Positions 41,816-51,134 of a stretch of DNA of 64,000 bases are shown piece by piece. Under the pieces are notes generated by a model. It ran no database searches, was not told where the DNA came from, and saw nothing but the letters and a program-made list of their open reading frames with translations. The position numbers and the translations under genes are program-made. The DNA comes from Pseudomonas fluorescens (GTDB lineage Bacteria > Pseudomonadota > Gammaproteobacteria > Pseudomonadales > Pseudomonadaceae), in contig NZ_CABVII010000003.1 of the NCBI RefSeq assembly GCF_902497995.1, positions 124,001 to 188,000 of the forward strand. Reading direction: 5' to 3'. Each line of letters opens with the position of its first letter. Within the stretch, counting starts at the first letter, position 1.

Positions 41816-43690
41816 CTAACGGACAGCGCCGCGCAACTCACCCACCAAGCCTTGAAGTGTGGCCGGTTCTGCCGCTTCGACCGCCACCGCCGGCCCCGCC
41901 ACCAGGGTCACCCGCGACCACAGTCGACGGAAGACGCCCTTGTCCGGATCGCGACTGAAAAAACTGCCCCACAACCCCTGCAATGCCAGCGGAATCACCG
42001 GCACTGGGGTCTCTTCAAGAATCCGTCTCAGCCCGCCCTTGAACTCATTGATCTCGCCATCCGCGGTCAGTTTGCCTTCGGGGAAGATGCACACCAGCTC
42101 ACCGTCCCTCAGATACTGAGCAATGCGTGTGAAGGCTTTTTCGTAAATCTGGATATCTTCCTGACGCCCCGCGATCGGAATCGTCCCGGCCGTGCGAAAG
42201 ATGAAATTCAGCACCGGCAGGTTGTAGATCTTGTAGTACATCACAAAGCGAATCGGCCGACGCACCGCCCCACCGATCAGCAACGCATCGACGAAAGACA
42301 CATGATTGCAGACCAGCAACGCCGCGCCCTCATCGGGAATCAGCTGCAGATTGCGATGCTCCACGCGGTACATGGAATGGCTGAGCAGCCAGATCATGAA
42401 GCGCATGCTGAACTCGGGCACGATCTTGAAGATGTAGGCGTTGACCCCGATGTTCAGCAGCGACACCACCAGGAACAGCTGCGGGATCGACAGCTTGACC
42501 AAACTCAACAATACGATCGAGACAATCGCCGAGACCACCATGAACAGCGCGTTGAGAATGTTGTTGGCTGCAATCACCCGCGCTCGCTCGTTCTCGGGAG
42601 TGCGCGACTGGATCAGCGCGTACAGCGGCACTATATAGAAGCCGCCGAAGATCCCCAGGCCGAGAATGTCGATCAACACCAGCCATGTATGGCCAAACCC
42701 GAGGATCTCGACCCAGCCATGGCCGTCGACGCTGCTCGGAATCCCGCCGGAATGCCACCACAACAGCAAGCCAAACACCGTCAGGCCGAACGAGCCGAAC
42801 GGCACCAGGCCGATTTCGACTTTGCGCCCGGACAGCTTCTCGCAGAGCATCGAGCCGAGCGCGATACCGACCGAGAACACCGTGAGAATCAGCGTCACCA
42901 CGGTTTCGTCGCCGTGCATCCACTCCTTGGCGTACGCCGGGATCTGCGTCAGGTAAATCGCCCCGACAAACCAGAACCACGAGTTACCGACAATCGAGCG
43001 CGACACCGCAGGGGTTTGACCCAGCCCCAGCTTCAGGGTGACCCAGGATTGACTGAAAATGTTCCAGTTCAGGCGCATTTCCGGCGAGGCGGCCGCGGCG
43101 CGAGGGATGCTGCGACTGGCCAGGTAACCGATGACCGCAATGCCAATGATCGCAGTGGAGACGATGGGCGCGTAATGACTGGACGACATCATGATCCCGG
43201 CGCCGATGGTGCCGGCGAGGATCGCCAGGAAGGTACCCATCTCCACCAGGCCGTTACCGCCCACCAGCTCTTCTTCGTGCAAGGCCTGGGGCAGGATCGA
43301 GTATTTCACCGGGCCGAACAGCGCCGAGTGAGTACCCATGGCAAACAGCGCCACCAGCATCAGCGACAGGTGATCGAACATGAAACCGACCGCACCCACC
43401 GCCATGATGGCGATTTCCCCGAGCTTGATCAGCCGGATCAACGCGTCCTTGGCGAATTTTTCGCCGAACTGCCCGGCCAGCGCCGAGAACAGAAAGAACG
43501 GCAGGATGAACAGCAGCGCACACAGGTTGACCCAGATCGAACGGTCGCCGTCGATCGTCAGCTTGTACAGAATGGCGAGGATCAACGACTGCTTGAAGAT
43601 GTTGTCGTTGAACGCACCCAGCGACTGCGTGATGAAAAACGGCAGGAAGCGCCGGGTGCGAAGCAAGGTGAACTGTGAGGGGTGACTCAT
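41816..43690 (-). CDS. MFS transporter fused to PlsC-type acyltransferase
   Basis: 624 residues. Residues about 1-400 are an MFS transporter with 12 helices (LPFFITQSLGAFNDNIFKQS is the LplT-type start). Residues about 425-615 are a glycerolphosphate acyltransferase (CNHVSFVD = NHx4D motif I; FPEGKLTADGEI motif III). Architecture resembles LplT-Aas lysophospholipid flipping and reacylation, but the C-terminal acyl-ACP synthetase part of Aas is missing, so acyl donor supply is unclear. ATG 43690 opens the first helix; a longer frame to 43771 adds an unlikely leader. Confidence 0.9.
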   Translation of the reverse strand: MSHPSQFTLLRTRRFLPFFITQSLGAFNDNIFKQSLILAILYKLTIDGDRSIWVNLCALLFILPFFLFSALAGQFGEKFAKDALIRLIKLGEIAIMAVGAVGFMFDHLSLMLVALFAMGTHSALFGPVKYSILPQALHEEELVGGNGLVEMGTFLAILAGTIGAGIMMSSSHYAPIVSTAIIGIAVIGYLASRSIPRAAAASPEMRLNWNIFSQSWVTLKLGLGQTPAVSRSIVGNSWFWFVGAIYLTQIPAYAKEWMHGDETVVTLILTVFSVGIALGSMLCEKLSGRKVEIGLVPFGSFGLTVFGLLLWWHSGGIPSSVDGHGWVEILGFGHTWLVLIDILGLGIFGGFYIVPLYALIQSRTPENERARVIAANNILNALFMVVSAIVSIVLLSLVKLSIPQLFLVVSLLNIGVNAYIFKIVPEFSMRFMIWLLSHSMYRVEHRNLQLIPDEGAALLVCNHVSFVDALLIGGAVRRPIRFVMYYKIYNLPVLNFIFRTAGTIPIAGRQEDIQIYEKAFTRIAQYLRDGELVCIFPEGKLTADGEINEFKGGLRRILEETPVPVIPLALQGLWGSFFSRDPDKGVFRRLWSRVTLVAGPAVAVEAAEPATLQGLVGELRGAVR

Positions 43691-43788
43691 CTTCCGTGTG
43701 TCCCTGATCTTGGGTAGAGAGTGGCGTGGATACGTTGATTGGAATGCCGAACGTCGATCCAGGCCACACATTACCTAATCTCGGGCAG

Positions 43789-44055
43789 TTATTTCTTTAA
43801 TCCTGCAATACAGGGTGAGACAAACAACTCCCCCCGCCACGCCCCCTGCACCGTCCGTTTGCCGACGATCAGCCACATCACCACCAGCAACGCCACCAGC
43901 ACACCGCCCAAGACACCGAAAAATGTCAGGTTCAACACGCTGGCCAGTTTCAAGGTTGTCAGGGCATACACGCCCAGGGGGAAGGTAAAGCCCCACCAGC
44001 CGAGGTTGAACGGAATTCCCGCGCGCAGGTAGCGCACGGTGATCAGCGGAACTGA
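43789..44055 (-). pseudogene. Truncated TDT/TehA-family transporter, C-terminal end only
   Basis: About 88 codons that read LITVRYLRAGIPFNLGWWGF and TFPLGVYALTTLKLA, the last helices of the tellurite-resistance/dicarboxylate (TDT, SLAC1-like) transporter family, whose members have about 300-400 residues. The frame meets a stop at 44065-44067 and the upstream sequence turns A+T-rich without homology. The N-terminal three quarters are gone, so this is a remnant. Confidence 0.8.
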
Positions 44056-44387
44056 ATCGAATATCTACATAACGAGTAATATCTCTAACTGTTATCTATT
44101 TTATGAATATCGGTTGATCGAGATAGCGTTGAGTCAGTAAGGCCCCCTTCGCGGGCAAGCCTCGCTCCTACAGGTTTTGTGTCGTTCGCCGATTATGTGA
44201 ACAACACAAAACCTGTAGGAGCGAGGCTTGCCCGCGAAGAGGCCCGCCCAGGCACCCAAGATCCAGCTGACACCAACCCTGCGACACCCCGCCACGCCAC
44301 GACCTTGGTCGACACTGACTAAGTCAGGCGCTCGTGCGAGACTGTCTGACCGGGCGGGAGTCCCGGGTGTCTTTGTCTGGAGTTCCC
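44056..44387. other. Junction region with A+T-rich patch and REPIN
   Basis: 44056-44140 is A+T-rich and unlike its surroundings, directly at the breakpoint of the truncated transporter. A REPIN follows, then about 150 bases that should hold the promoter of the hybrid kinase gene. No gene is seen. Confidence 0.6.
44147..44239. repeat. REPIN with 36-base perfect arms
   Basis: Arms 44147-44182 and 44204-44239 are exact inverted copies, beginning CTTCGCGGGCAAGCCTCGCT and extended past the REP unit through CAGGTTTTGTGT. Loop of 21 bases. Confidence 0.95.
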
Positions 44388-47300
44388 ATGTCGCTGTCCA
44401 GCGGGCTGATAGCCACCGTCGCCCTGGCCTATATGGCCATCCTGTTCGCCATCGCCTTCTACGGCGACCGGCGCAGTGCGCCCTTGCCGCCGCGGGTGCG
44501 GGCCTGGGTGTACAGCCTGTCACTGGCGGTCTATTGCACCAGCTGGACCTTCTTCGGCGCGGTGGGCCAGGCCGCCGAACAACTCTGGTCATTCCTGCCG
44601 ATCTACCTCGGGCCGATCCTGCTGCTGGTCTGCGCGCCGTGGGTCCTGCAAAAAATGGTGATGATCAGCAAGCAGGAGAACATCACCTCCATTGCCGACT
44701 TCATCGCTGCGCGCTATGGCAAGTCCCAGGCACTGGCGGTGGTGGTGGCGCTGATCTGCCTGGTCGGTGTGCTGCCCTACATCGCATTGCAGCTCAAGGG
44801 CATCGTGCTCGGGGTGAACCTGCTGATCGGCGCGGGCGCGGATGCCACGGGCACTCGCGCCCAGGATACGGCGCTGGTCGTGTCGCTGGTGCTGGCGCTG
44901 TTCACCATCGTCTTCGGTACTCGCAACCTCGACGCCACCGAACACCACCGTGGCATGGTGCTGGCGATCGCGTTCGAATCGCTGGTCAAGCTCTTCGCGT
45001 TTCTCGCGGTCGGCGCGTTCGTGACCTACGGCCTCTACGACGGTCCCGACGACCTGTTCGACCAGGCCATGCTCGCCCCACGCCTGGAGGAATACTGGAA
45101 GGAAACCATCAACTGGCCATCGATGGTGGTCCAGACCGGTGTGGCGATGATGGCGATCATCTGCCTGCCCCGACAGTTCCATGTGACGGTGGTCGAAAAC
45201 ATCGACCCCCAGGATCTACGCGTGGCCAAATGGGTGTTCCCGGCTTATCTGGCGCTGGCGGCGTTGTTTGTCGTACCGATCGCCCTCGCCGGGCAGATGC
45301 TCCTGCCCAGCTCGGTCTTGCCGGACTCTTTCGTCATCAGCCTGCCCCTGGCGCAGTCTCACCCGGCGCTGGCGTTACTGGCGTTTATCGGCGGGGCCTC
45401 GGCGGCGACCGGCATGGTGATCGTTGCCAGCGTGGCGCTGTCGACCATGGTCTCCAACGACATGCTGCTGCCGTGGTTGCTGCGCCGCAACAACGCCGAG
45501 CGGCCGTTCGAAGTGTTCCGCCAGTGGATGCTCTCGGTGCGCCGGGTCACCATCGTGGTGATTTTGCTACTGGCCTACGTCAGCTATCGCCTGCTGGGCT
45601 CGACCGCAAGCCTGGCAACCATCGGCCAGATTGCCTTCGCCGCCGTGACCCAACTAGCCCCGGCCATGCTCGGCGCACTGTACTGGAAACAGGCCAACCG
45701 TCGGGGCGTATTCGCCGGCCTCGCCGCCGGGACGTTCCTCTGGTTCTACACCCTGATTCTGCCGATTGCCGCCCACAGCCTGGGGTTGTCCTTGAGCAGT
45801 TTCCCGGGCCTGGCCTGGCTGCACAGCAACCCGCTGCACCTGCCGATCACCCCACTGACCCAAGGCGTGGTGCTGTCCCTGGCGGGCAATTTCACCCTGT
45901 TTGCCTGGGTGTCGGTGCTGTCGCGCACCAGGGTTTCGGAACACTGGCAGGCCGGTCGCTTCATCGGCCAGGAAATCAGCGCCCGCCCCGGCTCCCGCTC
46001 GATGCTGGCGGTACAGATCAACGATTTGCTGCAATTGGCGGCACGTTTCGTCGGTGAAGAACGCGCCCGTCAGAGCTTCATCCGTTTTGCCTACCGCCAG
46101 GGCAAAGGCTTCAACCCGAGCCAGAACGCCGACGGTGAATGGATCGCCCACACCGAGCGCCTGCTGGCCGGCGTGCTCGGCGCCTCCTCGACTCGCGCAG
46201 TGGTCAAGGCGGCCATCGAAGGCCGGGAGATGCAGCTCGAAGATGTCGTGCGGATCGCCGACGAAGCCTCGGAAGTCCTGCAATTCAACCGCGCCCTGCT
46301 GCAAGGCGCAATCGAGAACATTACCCAGGGCATCAGCGTGGTTGACCAGTCACTCCGGCTGGTGGCGTGGAACCGGCGTTATCTGGAGCTGTTCAATTAC
46401 CCGGACGGCTTGATCAGCGTCGGGCGACCGATTGCCGACATCATTCGCTACAACGCCGAACGCGGTCTGTGCGGGCACGGCGAAGCGGAAGTGCACGTCG
46501 CCCGCCGTCTGCACTGGATGCGTCAAGGCCGTGCCCATACGTCTGAAAGACTGTTCCCCAATGGGCGGGTGATCGAGCTGATCGGCAACCCGATGCCTGG
46601 CGGCGGTTTCGTCATGAGCTTCACCGACATCACCGCGTTCCGCGAGTCTGAACAGGCGCTGACCGAAGCCAACGAAGGCCTGGAGCGACGGGTCACCGAG
46701 CGCACCCATGAACTGTCGCAACTCAACGTGGCGCTGACCGAAGCCAAGGGCACCGCCGAGTCGGCCAACCAGTCGAAAACCCGGTTCCTGGCAGCGGTCA
46801 GCCATGACTTGATGCAACCGCTGAACGCCGCACGACTGTTCTCCGCCGCCCTTTCCCATCAGGACGACGGCTTGTCCAGCGAGGCGCAGAAACTGGTGCA
46901 TCACCTGGATTCATCATTGCGTTCGGCCGAGGACCTGATCAGCGATTTGCTGGACATTTCCCGCCTGGAAAACGGCAAGATCAACTCGGATCCCAAGCCG
47001 TTCGTGCTCAATGAGTTGTTCGATATCCTCGGTGCCGAATTCAAGGCGCTGGCCCGGGACCAGGGACTGAAATTCCGGGTCAGGGGCAGTACGTTACGGG
47101 TCGACAGCGACATCAAACTATTGCGCCGGATCTTGCAGAACTTCCTGACCAACGCTTTCCGTTATGCCAAGGGACCCGTGTTGCTGGGGGTTCGCAGGCA
47201 CCCGGGCAAGTTGTGCCTGGAGGTGTGGGACCGTGGCCCGGGCATTCCGGAAGACAAGCAGCAGGTGATCTTCGAAGAATTCAAACGCCTCGACAGCCAC

Positions 47301-47858
47301 CAGACCCGCGCCGAGAAAGGCCTGGGCCTGGGCCTGGCGATCGCTGACGGCTTGTGTCGCGTACTGGGCCACACCTTGCAGGTTCGCTCCTGGCCAGGTC
47401 GCGGCAGCGTGTTCAGCGTCAGCGTGCCGTTGGCCCGGGCGCAAACCGCGATGCCGGCCAAGGCGGTCGAACTCAATGGCAAATTGCCGAGCGGCGCGCA
47501 GGTACTGTGTATCGATAACGAAGACAGCATCCTGATCGGCATGAACAGCTTGCTGACACGCTGGGGTTGCCAGGTCTGGACCGCACGCAACCGCGAGGAA
47601 TGCGCGGCGTTGCTCAGCGACGGGGTGCGTCCGCAGCTGGCCTTGGTCGATTACCACCTGGACCATGGCGAGACCGGGACCGAACTGATGGCATGGCTGC
47701 GCACGCGTTTGGGCGAACCGGTACCAGGCGTGGTGATCAGTGCCGACGGACGACCGGAGATGGTGGCGCAGGTGCATGCGGCCGGGCTGGATTACCTGGC
47801 CAAACCGGTGAAACCGGCGGCATTGCGGGCGTTGTTGAGTCGGCATTTGCCGTTGTAG
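44388..47858 (+). CDS. Hybrid histidine kinase with sodium/solute symporter domain
   Basis: 1,156 residues. About 1-490: sodium:solute symporter-like domain with about 13 helices, as in CbrA-type sensors. About 640-760: PAS-like domain (LQGAIENITQGISVVDQSLR). About 795-860: HisKA with AAVSHDLMQPLNAARLF (phospho-His near 803). About 905-1015: HATPase (N-box ILQNFLTNAFRYA, VWDRGPGIPED, GLGLGLAIADG). About 1035-1150: receiver domain with phospho-acceptor Asp in LVDYHLDHGETG and Lys in AKPVKP. GGAG precedes ATG 44388. No cognate regulator is adjacent; the ligand is unknown. Confidence 0.93.
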   Translation: MSLSSGLIATVALAYMAILFAIAFYGDRRSAPLPPRVRAWVYSLSLAVYCTSWTFFGAVGQAAEQLWSFLPIYLGPILLLVCAPWVLQKMVMISKQENITSIADFIAARYGKSQALAVVVALICLVGVLPYIALQLKGIVLGVNLLIGAGADATGTRAQDTALVVSLVLALFTIVFGTRNLDATEHHRGMVLAIAFESLVKLFAFLAVGAFVTYGLYDGPDDLFDQAMLAPRLEEYWKETINWPSMVVQTGVAMMAIICLPRQFHVTVVENIDPQDLRVAKWVFPAYLALAALFVVPIALAGQMLLPSSVLPDSFVISLPLAQSHPALALLAFIGGASAATGMVIVASVALSTMVSNDMLLPWLLRRNNAERPFEVFRQWMLSVRRVTIVVILLLAYVSYRLLGSTASLATIGQIAFAAVTQLAPAMLGALYWKQANRRGVFAGLAAGTFLWFYTLILPIAAHSLGLSLSSFPGLAWLHSNPLHLPITPLTQGVVLSLAGNFTLFAWVSVLSRTRVSEHWQAGRFIGQEISARPGSRSMLAVQINDLLQLAARFVGEERARQSFIRFAYRQGKGFNPSQNADGEWIAHTERLLAGVLGASSTRAVVKAAIEGREMQLEDVVRIADEASEVLQFNRALLQGAIENITQGISVVDQSLRLVAWNRRYLELFNYPDGLISVGRPIADIIRYNAERGLCGHGEAEVHVARRLHWMRQGRAHTSERLFPNGRVIELIGNPMPGGGFVMSFTDITAFRESEQALTEANEGLERRVTERTHELSQLNVALTEAKGTAESANQSKTRFLAAVSHDLMQPLNAARLFSAALSHQDDGLSSEAQKLVHHLDSSLRSAEDLISDLLDISRLENGKINSDPKPFVLNELFDILGAEFKALARDQGLKFRVRGSTLRVDSDIKLLRRILQNFLTNAFRYAKGPVLLGVRRHPGKLCLEVWDRGPGIPEDKQQVIFEEFKRLDSHQTRAEKGLGLGLAIADGLCRVLGHTLQVRSWPGRGSVFSVSVPLARAQTAMPAKAVELNGKLPSGAQVLCIDNEDSILIGMNSLLTRWGCQVWTARNREECAALLSDGVRPQLALVDYHLDHGETGTELMAWLRTRLGEPVPGVVISADGRPEMVAQVHAAGLDYLAKPVKPAALRALLSRHLPL

Positions 47859-47894
47859 CGTGACAGATTGATTCTTGTGGTGGCGCGAGTGCCG

Positions 47895-47980
47895 CCTTCG
47901 CCAGCAAGCCCGCTCCCACATTTGACCGAGTTCCTCCAGATAGAATGCGGTCGAATGTGGGAGCGGGCTTGCTCGCGAAG
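47895..47980. repeat. REPIN between hybrid kinase gene and rmuC
   Basis: Inverted REP pair; the left copy has CTTCGCCAGCAAGCCCGCTC instead of the usual CTTCGCGAGC, a one-arm variant. Confidence 0.92.
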
Positions 47981-47989
47981 CTTTTTAAC

Positions 47990-49468
47990 TTACTCAGGCA
48001 ACTCCGCCAAGCCATCCACATCCGTCATCGCCCGCTCCAGCAGATCTGCCGGCAGGCTCTTGCTCGCCCGCGCCCCCAGCAACTTGAGCTGCTCACTGCG
48101 ACTGACCAGGTTGCCACGCCCCTCCGTCAGCTTGTTGCGCGCCGAGCTGTAGGCCTTGTCCAGTTGCTGCAAGCGATTGCCGACTTCATCCAGGTCCTGG
48201 ATGAACAATACGAACTTGTCGTACAGCCACCCGGCTCGCTCGGCGATTTCCCGGGCGTTCTGGCTTTGGCGCTCTTGTTTCCACAGGCTGTCGATGACAC
48301 GCAAAGTCGCCAGCAGCGTGGTCGGGCTGACGATCACGATATTGCGGTCGAACGCCTCCTGGAACAGCGTCGGCTCAGCCTGCAACGCGGCGGAAAACGC
48401 CGCTTCGATCGGGACGAAGAGCAAGACGAAATCCAGACTGTGCAAACCATCGAGCCGCTTGTAGTCCTTGCCGGACAGGCCTTTGACGTGATTGCGCAAC
48501 GACAGCACGTGTTGCTTGATGGCGATCTGGCCGATGGCATCGTCTTCGGCCGCCACGTATTGCTGATAGGCCGTGAGGCTGACTTTGGAGTCGACCACCA
48601 CCTGCTTGTCGCCCGGCAGATAAATGATCACGTCCGGCTGGAATCGCTCACCGTCCGGCCCCTTGAGGTTGACCTGGGTCTGGTATTCGCGCCCCTTCTC
48701 CAGGCCCGCGTGTTCCAGCACCCGCTCAAGAATCAATTCGCCCCAGTTGCCCTGGGTTTTCTGCCCTTTCAAGGCCCGGGTCAGGTTGGTTGCTTCGTCG
48801 CTCAGGCGCAGGTTCAGCTGCTGCAACCGCTCCAGCTCCTTGGCCAGAGAGAAACGCTCACGGGCTTCGGCCTGATAACTTTCCTCGACGCGTTTTTCGA
48901 AGGACTGGATGCGTTCCTTCAAAGGGTCCAGCAACTGCCCCAGACGCTGCTGACTGGTTTCGGCAAAGCGCTGTTCACGCTCCTCGAAGATCTTGCCGGC
49001 CAGTTCCGCAAACTGTGCGCGCAGCTCGTCTCGCGAGCCTTGCAGGTCGCTGAGACGCTGCTGATGGCTTTCCTGCTGCTCACGCAGCTCGGCGTTGAGC
49101 GAGGCGGTCTGGGCGTCCAGACGACGCAACTCGGCTTCTTTGCCGGCGCGCTCCAGATTCCAGGCGTGGGCGGCATCGCGAGCGTCATCGCGCTCGATCT
49201 GCAGCAATTCGACTTCACGGCGCACGGCGGCCAGGTCAGCTTGCCGGGCAGTGTTGGCCTGACCCAGATCGGCGATTTCATCGCGGCAGGCTTCGAGTTG
49301 GGCGTTCAATCCATCCTGGGCCAGATGGGCCGTGGTCAGGCGCTCTTCCAGCAGCGCTACCTCTGACTGCATCGCGCTCGCCCGGCGCTGTAATTGCCAG
49401 GCCAATACCAGCAACGGCAGCGCAGCACCCGCCAGACCGAGCAATGCGCTGGTCAAGTCCATAGCCAT
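47990..49468 (-). CDS. rmuC: DNA recombination protein RmuC
   Basis: 492 residues. One N-terminal membrane helix (LLGLAGAALPLLVLAWQLQ), then a long coiled coil (about 25-190; EVALLEERLTTAHLAQDGLN, EEREQRFAETSQQRLGQLLD), then the RmuC nuclease-like domain (about 225-440; NWGELILERVLEHAGL, QPDVIIYLPGDKQVVVDSKV). It limits inversion between short repeats in E. coli. ATG 49468 has AGGAG five bases upstream; ATG 49462 and GTG 49474 are alternatives. Confidence 0.95.
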   Translation of the reverse strand: MAMDLTSALLGLAGAALPLLVLAWQLQRRASAMQSEVALLEERLTTAHLAQDGLNAQLEACRDEIADLGQANTARQADLAAVRREVELLQIERDDARDAAHAWNLERAGKEAELRRLDAQTASLNAELREQQESHQQRLSDLQGSRDELRAQFAELAGKIFEEREQRFAETSQQRLGQLLDPLKERIQSFEKRVEESYQAEARERFSLAKELERLQQLNLRLSDEATNLTRALKGQKTQGNWGELILERVLEHAGLEKGREYQTQVNLKGPDGERFQPDVIIYLPGDKQVVVDSKVSLTAYQQYVAAEDDAIGQIAIKQHVLSLRNHVKGLSGKDYKRLDGLHSLDFVLLFVPIEAAFSAALQAEPTLFQEAFDRNIVIVSPTTLLATLRVIDSLWKQERQSQNAREIAERAGWLYDKFVLFIQDLDEVGNRLQQLDKAYSSARNKLTEGRGNLVSRSEQLKLLGARASKSLPADLLERAMTDVDGLAELPE

Positions 49469-49529
49469 AGCCACTCCTGCCCATTCGATAAAACTTGAAG
49501 GTTAACCAAGGCGTCAGGTCTTGGACAGC

Positions 49530-49853
49530 TCAGTCTTCGATCAGACCCAGTTCCTGCTGGGCGCGTCGATCCCCTGCCCGCGCAGCCTGGCGCAGCAGGT
49601 CCTGACCGATCCGGCGGTCCCGGGCATTGCCGCACTCGCGGCACATCAGCTGACCGAGACGACTTTGCGCGGCGACGACGCCTTCACGGGCCGGTTGCTT
49701 GAGCAAACGTCCGGCGAAGTGTTTGACATTGGTGTTTTCACCCAGGCGCGGGCTGTCCAGCAACCACTCGGCCACACGCATCGAAAAACGCTTGGGCGGG
49801 GCAACACTGGCGGGGGTGGAAGTGACTGAGATTGATACTGAGCGAAACTTCAT
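49530..49853 (-). CDS. Small Sel1-repeat-like protein
   Basis: 107 residues. Two short helix-turn-helix repeats of the Sel1/TPR-like type are visible (GVVAAQSRLGQLMCRECG and RRIGQDLLRQAARAGDRRAQQELG). No signal peptide is seen. The function is unknown; such repeats mediate protein contacts. It lies 61 bases upstream of rmuC on the same strand and may share a transcript with it. Confidence 0.7.
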   Translation of the reverse strand: MKFRSVSISVTSTPASVAPPKRFSMRVAEWLLDSPRLGENTNVKHFAGRLLKQPAREGVVAAQSRLGQLMCRECGNARDRRIGQDLLRQAARAGDRRAQQELGLIED

Positions 49854-50194
49854 AAAACACTGTGGGACAGATCGGAAGGCGCGCCACTCTACTCTTTTTT
49901 TCCTACAGGTAAAGCCTTAAAAAAACCGGGCACGCCCGTCCTAGAGCAAGCGCTCGGGACAATCCACAGAAGCTGTGGATAACTCAGTGGACAACCGCTC
50001 TTGAACTCTCGCAAAGCCCTATGGAATGGGGCTCGCAGTCAAACTGACGATTTTTTCACCAGTAAAAAAAAGCGATGTTTTTCATTGACTTAAATTTCGG
50101 TTACAGGCACCCACTGCGATTGAAGGCAAGATGACAGCGGGGTGACAGCCCGCGCAACTAATGTGTACAAGTCCCTTTCAGGCGGTTATATCGG

Positions 50195-50391
50195 TGCGTT
50201 TTTTCGGAATATTTTCGTGTCAGTCCTGGGGATAAACCTTGGCAAATCCGTGATCCAGGCCAGGGCGAACTCGACAAACGTCGGCGACCGATTGTCGGAA
50301 TCTGTGCTATTACCGAGCGAGGTCGCCGGTTTTGAGCTTCTCACGACGCCCGCCCCCCATGGCGGAAAGGGCGAAGGCGGGCATCTTTTTT
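50195..50391 (+). ncRNA. Candidate small RNA (boundaries approximate)
   Basis: A terminator-like hairpin with T-run has no plus-strand gene in front of it. Upstream, CGGCGACC (50282-50289) pairs with GGTCGCCG (50321-50328), and TCGG/CCGA nests inside. The start is not defined: no convincing -35/-10 pair was found. It could instead be a leader or attenuator of the 76-residue gene at 50848. Confidence 0.4.
50348..50391 (+). terminator. Orphan intrinsic terminator
   Basis: GCCCGCC (50348-50354) pairs with GGCGGGC (50376-50382), followed by ATC and six T. No protein gene on the plus strand ends here. Confidence 0.6.
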
Positions 50392-50847
50392 GCAAAGAAG
50401 CTTCCCTTTGCCAATCCATTCCGTTACTATCCGCGGCGTTAGTACCAAGCTGAAAGTCAATTCTGGTCGAACAACTCCCCCCGGTCAGCCTTCCCCAAGG
50501 AAGCTTCTACCGAAAAAGCGGGATCGACCACCTCGATGGTTTCCAGGTAATCCTTGCGCCAACACAGCCTTTGAATCGAAAGCAAAGGGTGTTGCAAAGC
50601 TCACTTACTCTGACCGAACCAGCCTGCAAATTGATCAGGATCTTCACCCCGGGCCCAGAACCTTTGCCCTTGATGTGTTGCCTGCCCTCCTAAGTACCTA
50701 CCTGCCAGCCCAAGCGCGCCAATTATCAGCGCTTCAAACTGGCTGCTTTGTTCCAGTCGGGTTCTTCGTTCGACCAATGGTGGTCGTCGTCACTGGAACG
50801 TTTTAATTTTGCACGGCTCTTATCCGTGTCGCTTGTAGGAACACCCA

Positions 50848-51078
50848 ATGACTATGTCTACTCAAATCCATACCCAGGATGCCATCCGCACCCTGACCAA
50901 CGCTTTTGCACCGATGAACTGCCTGATCATGGCCGCTCGCAAAGGCTGCTTCAGCTTTACCCTGGTCAACGAACACGGCATCGCCCGTCACAGCGAACGC
51001 CTGTACCCCGATCAATACTCCAGCGCCGAGCCGCTGCAGGCCGTGATCGAGCGTACCCGTCAGGCACTGGTTGCCTGA
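50848..51078 (+). CDS. Small conserved-looking hypothetical protein
   Basis: 76 residues, no signal peptide or membrane helix. Mixed alpha/beta composition (DAIRTLTNAFAPMNCLIMAA, CFSFTLVNEHGIARHSERLY). AGGA six bases before ATG and a strong terminator right after support it as a real single-gene transcript. I do not recognise the family. Confidence 0.75.
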   Translation: MTMSTQIHTQDAIRTLTNAFAPMNCLIMAARKGCFSFTLVNEHGIARHSERLYPDQYSSAEPLQAVIERTRQALVA

Positions 51079-51103
51079 TACGCCAGAAAAGCCTGAAAAC
51101 CAC

Positions 51104-51134
51104 AAAAGCCCTGCTCAAAAAGCGGGGCTTTTTA
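51104..51134 (+). terminator. Rho-independent terminator
   Basis: AAAAGCCCTGC pairs with GCGGGGCTTTT (one G-T pair), then TTATT; 25 bases past the stop of the 76-residue gene. Confidence 0.88.

Larger units (their letters stand above)
49854..50847. other. About 1 kb without an assigned protein gene
   Basis: Lies between a minus-strand gene and a plus-strand gene, so it must hold both promoters. It contains a perfect DnaA-box-like TGTGGATAA at 49974-49982, an A+T-rich patch (50055-50100), a candidate structured RNA with terminator (about 50195-50391), and a protein-like minus-strand frame at 50457-50597 (46 codons from TTG, ending KADRGELFDQN). No known domain was found in any longer frame. 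Confidence 0.6.

Noticed and set aside
50390..50806. 138-codon plus-strand frame before the 76-residue gene
   Set aside because: Proline/arginine-rich without domain, begins in the terminator region, and competes with other partly protein-like frames.
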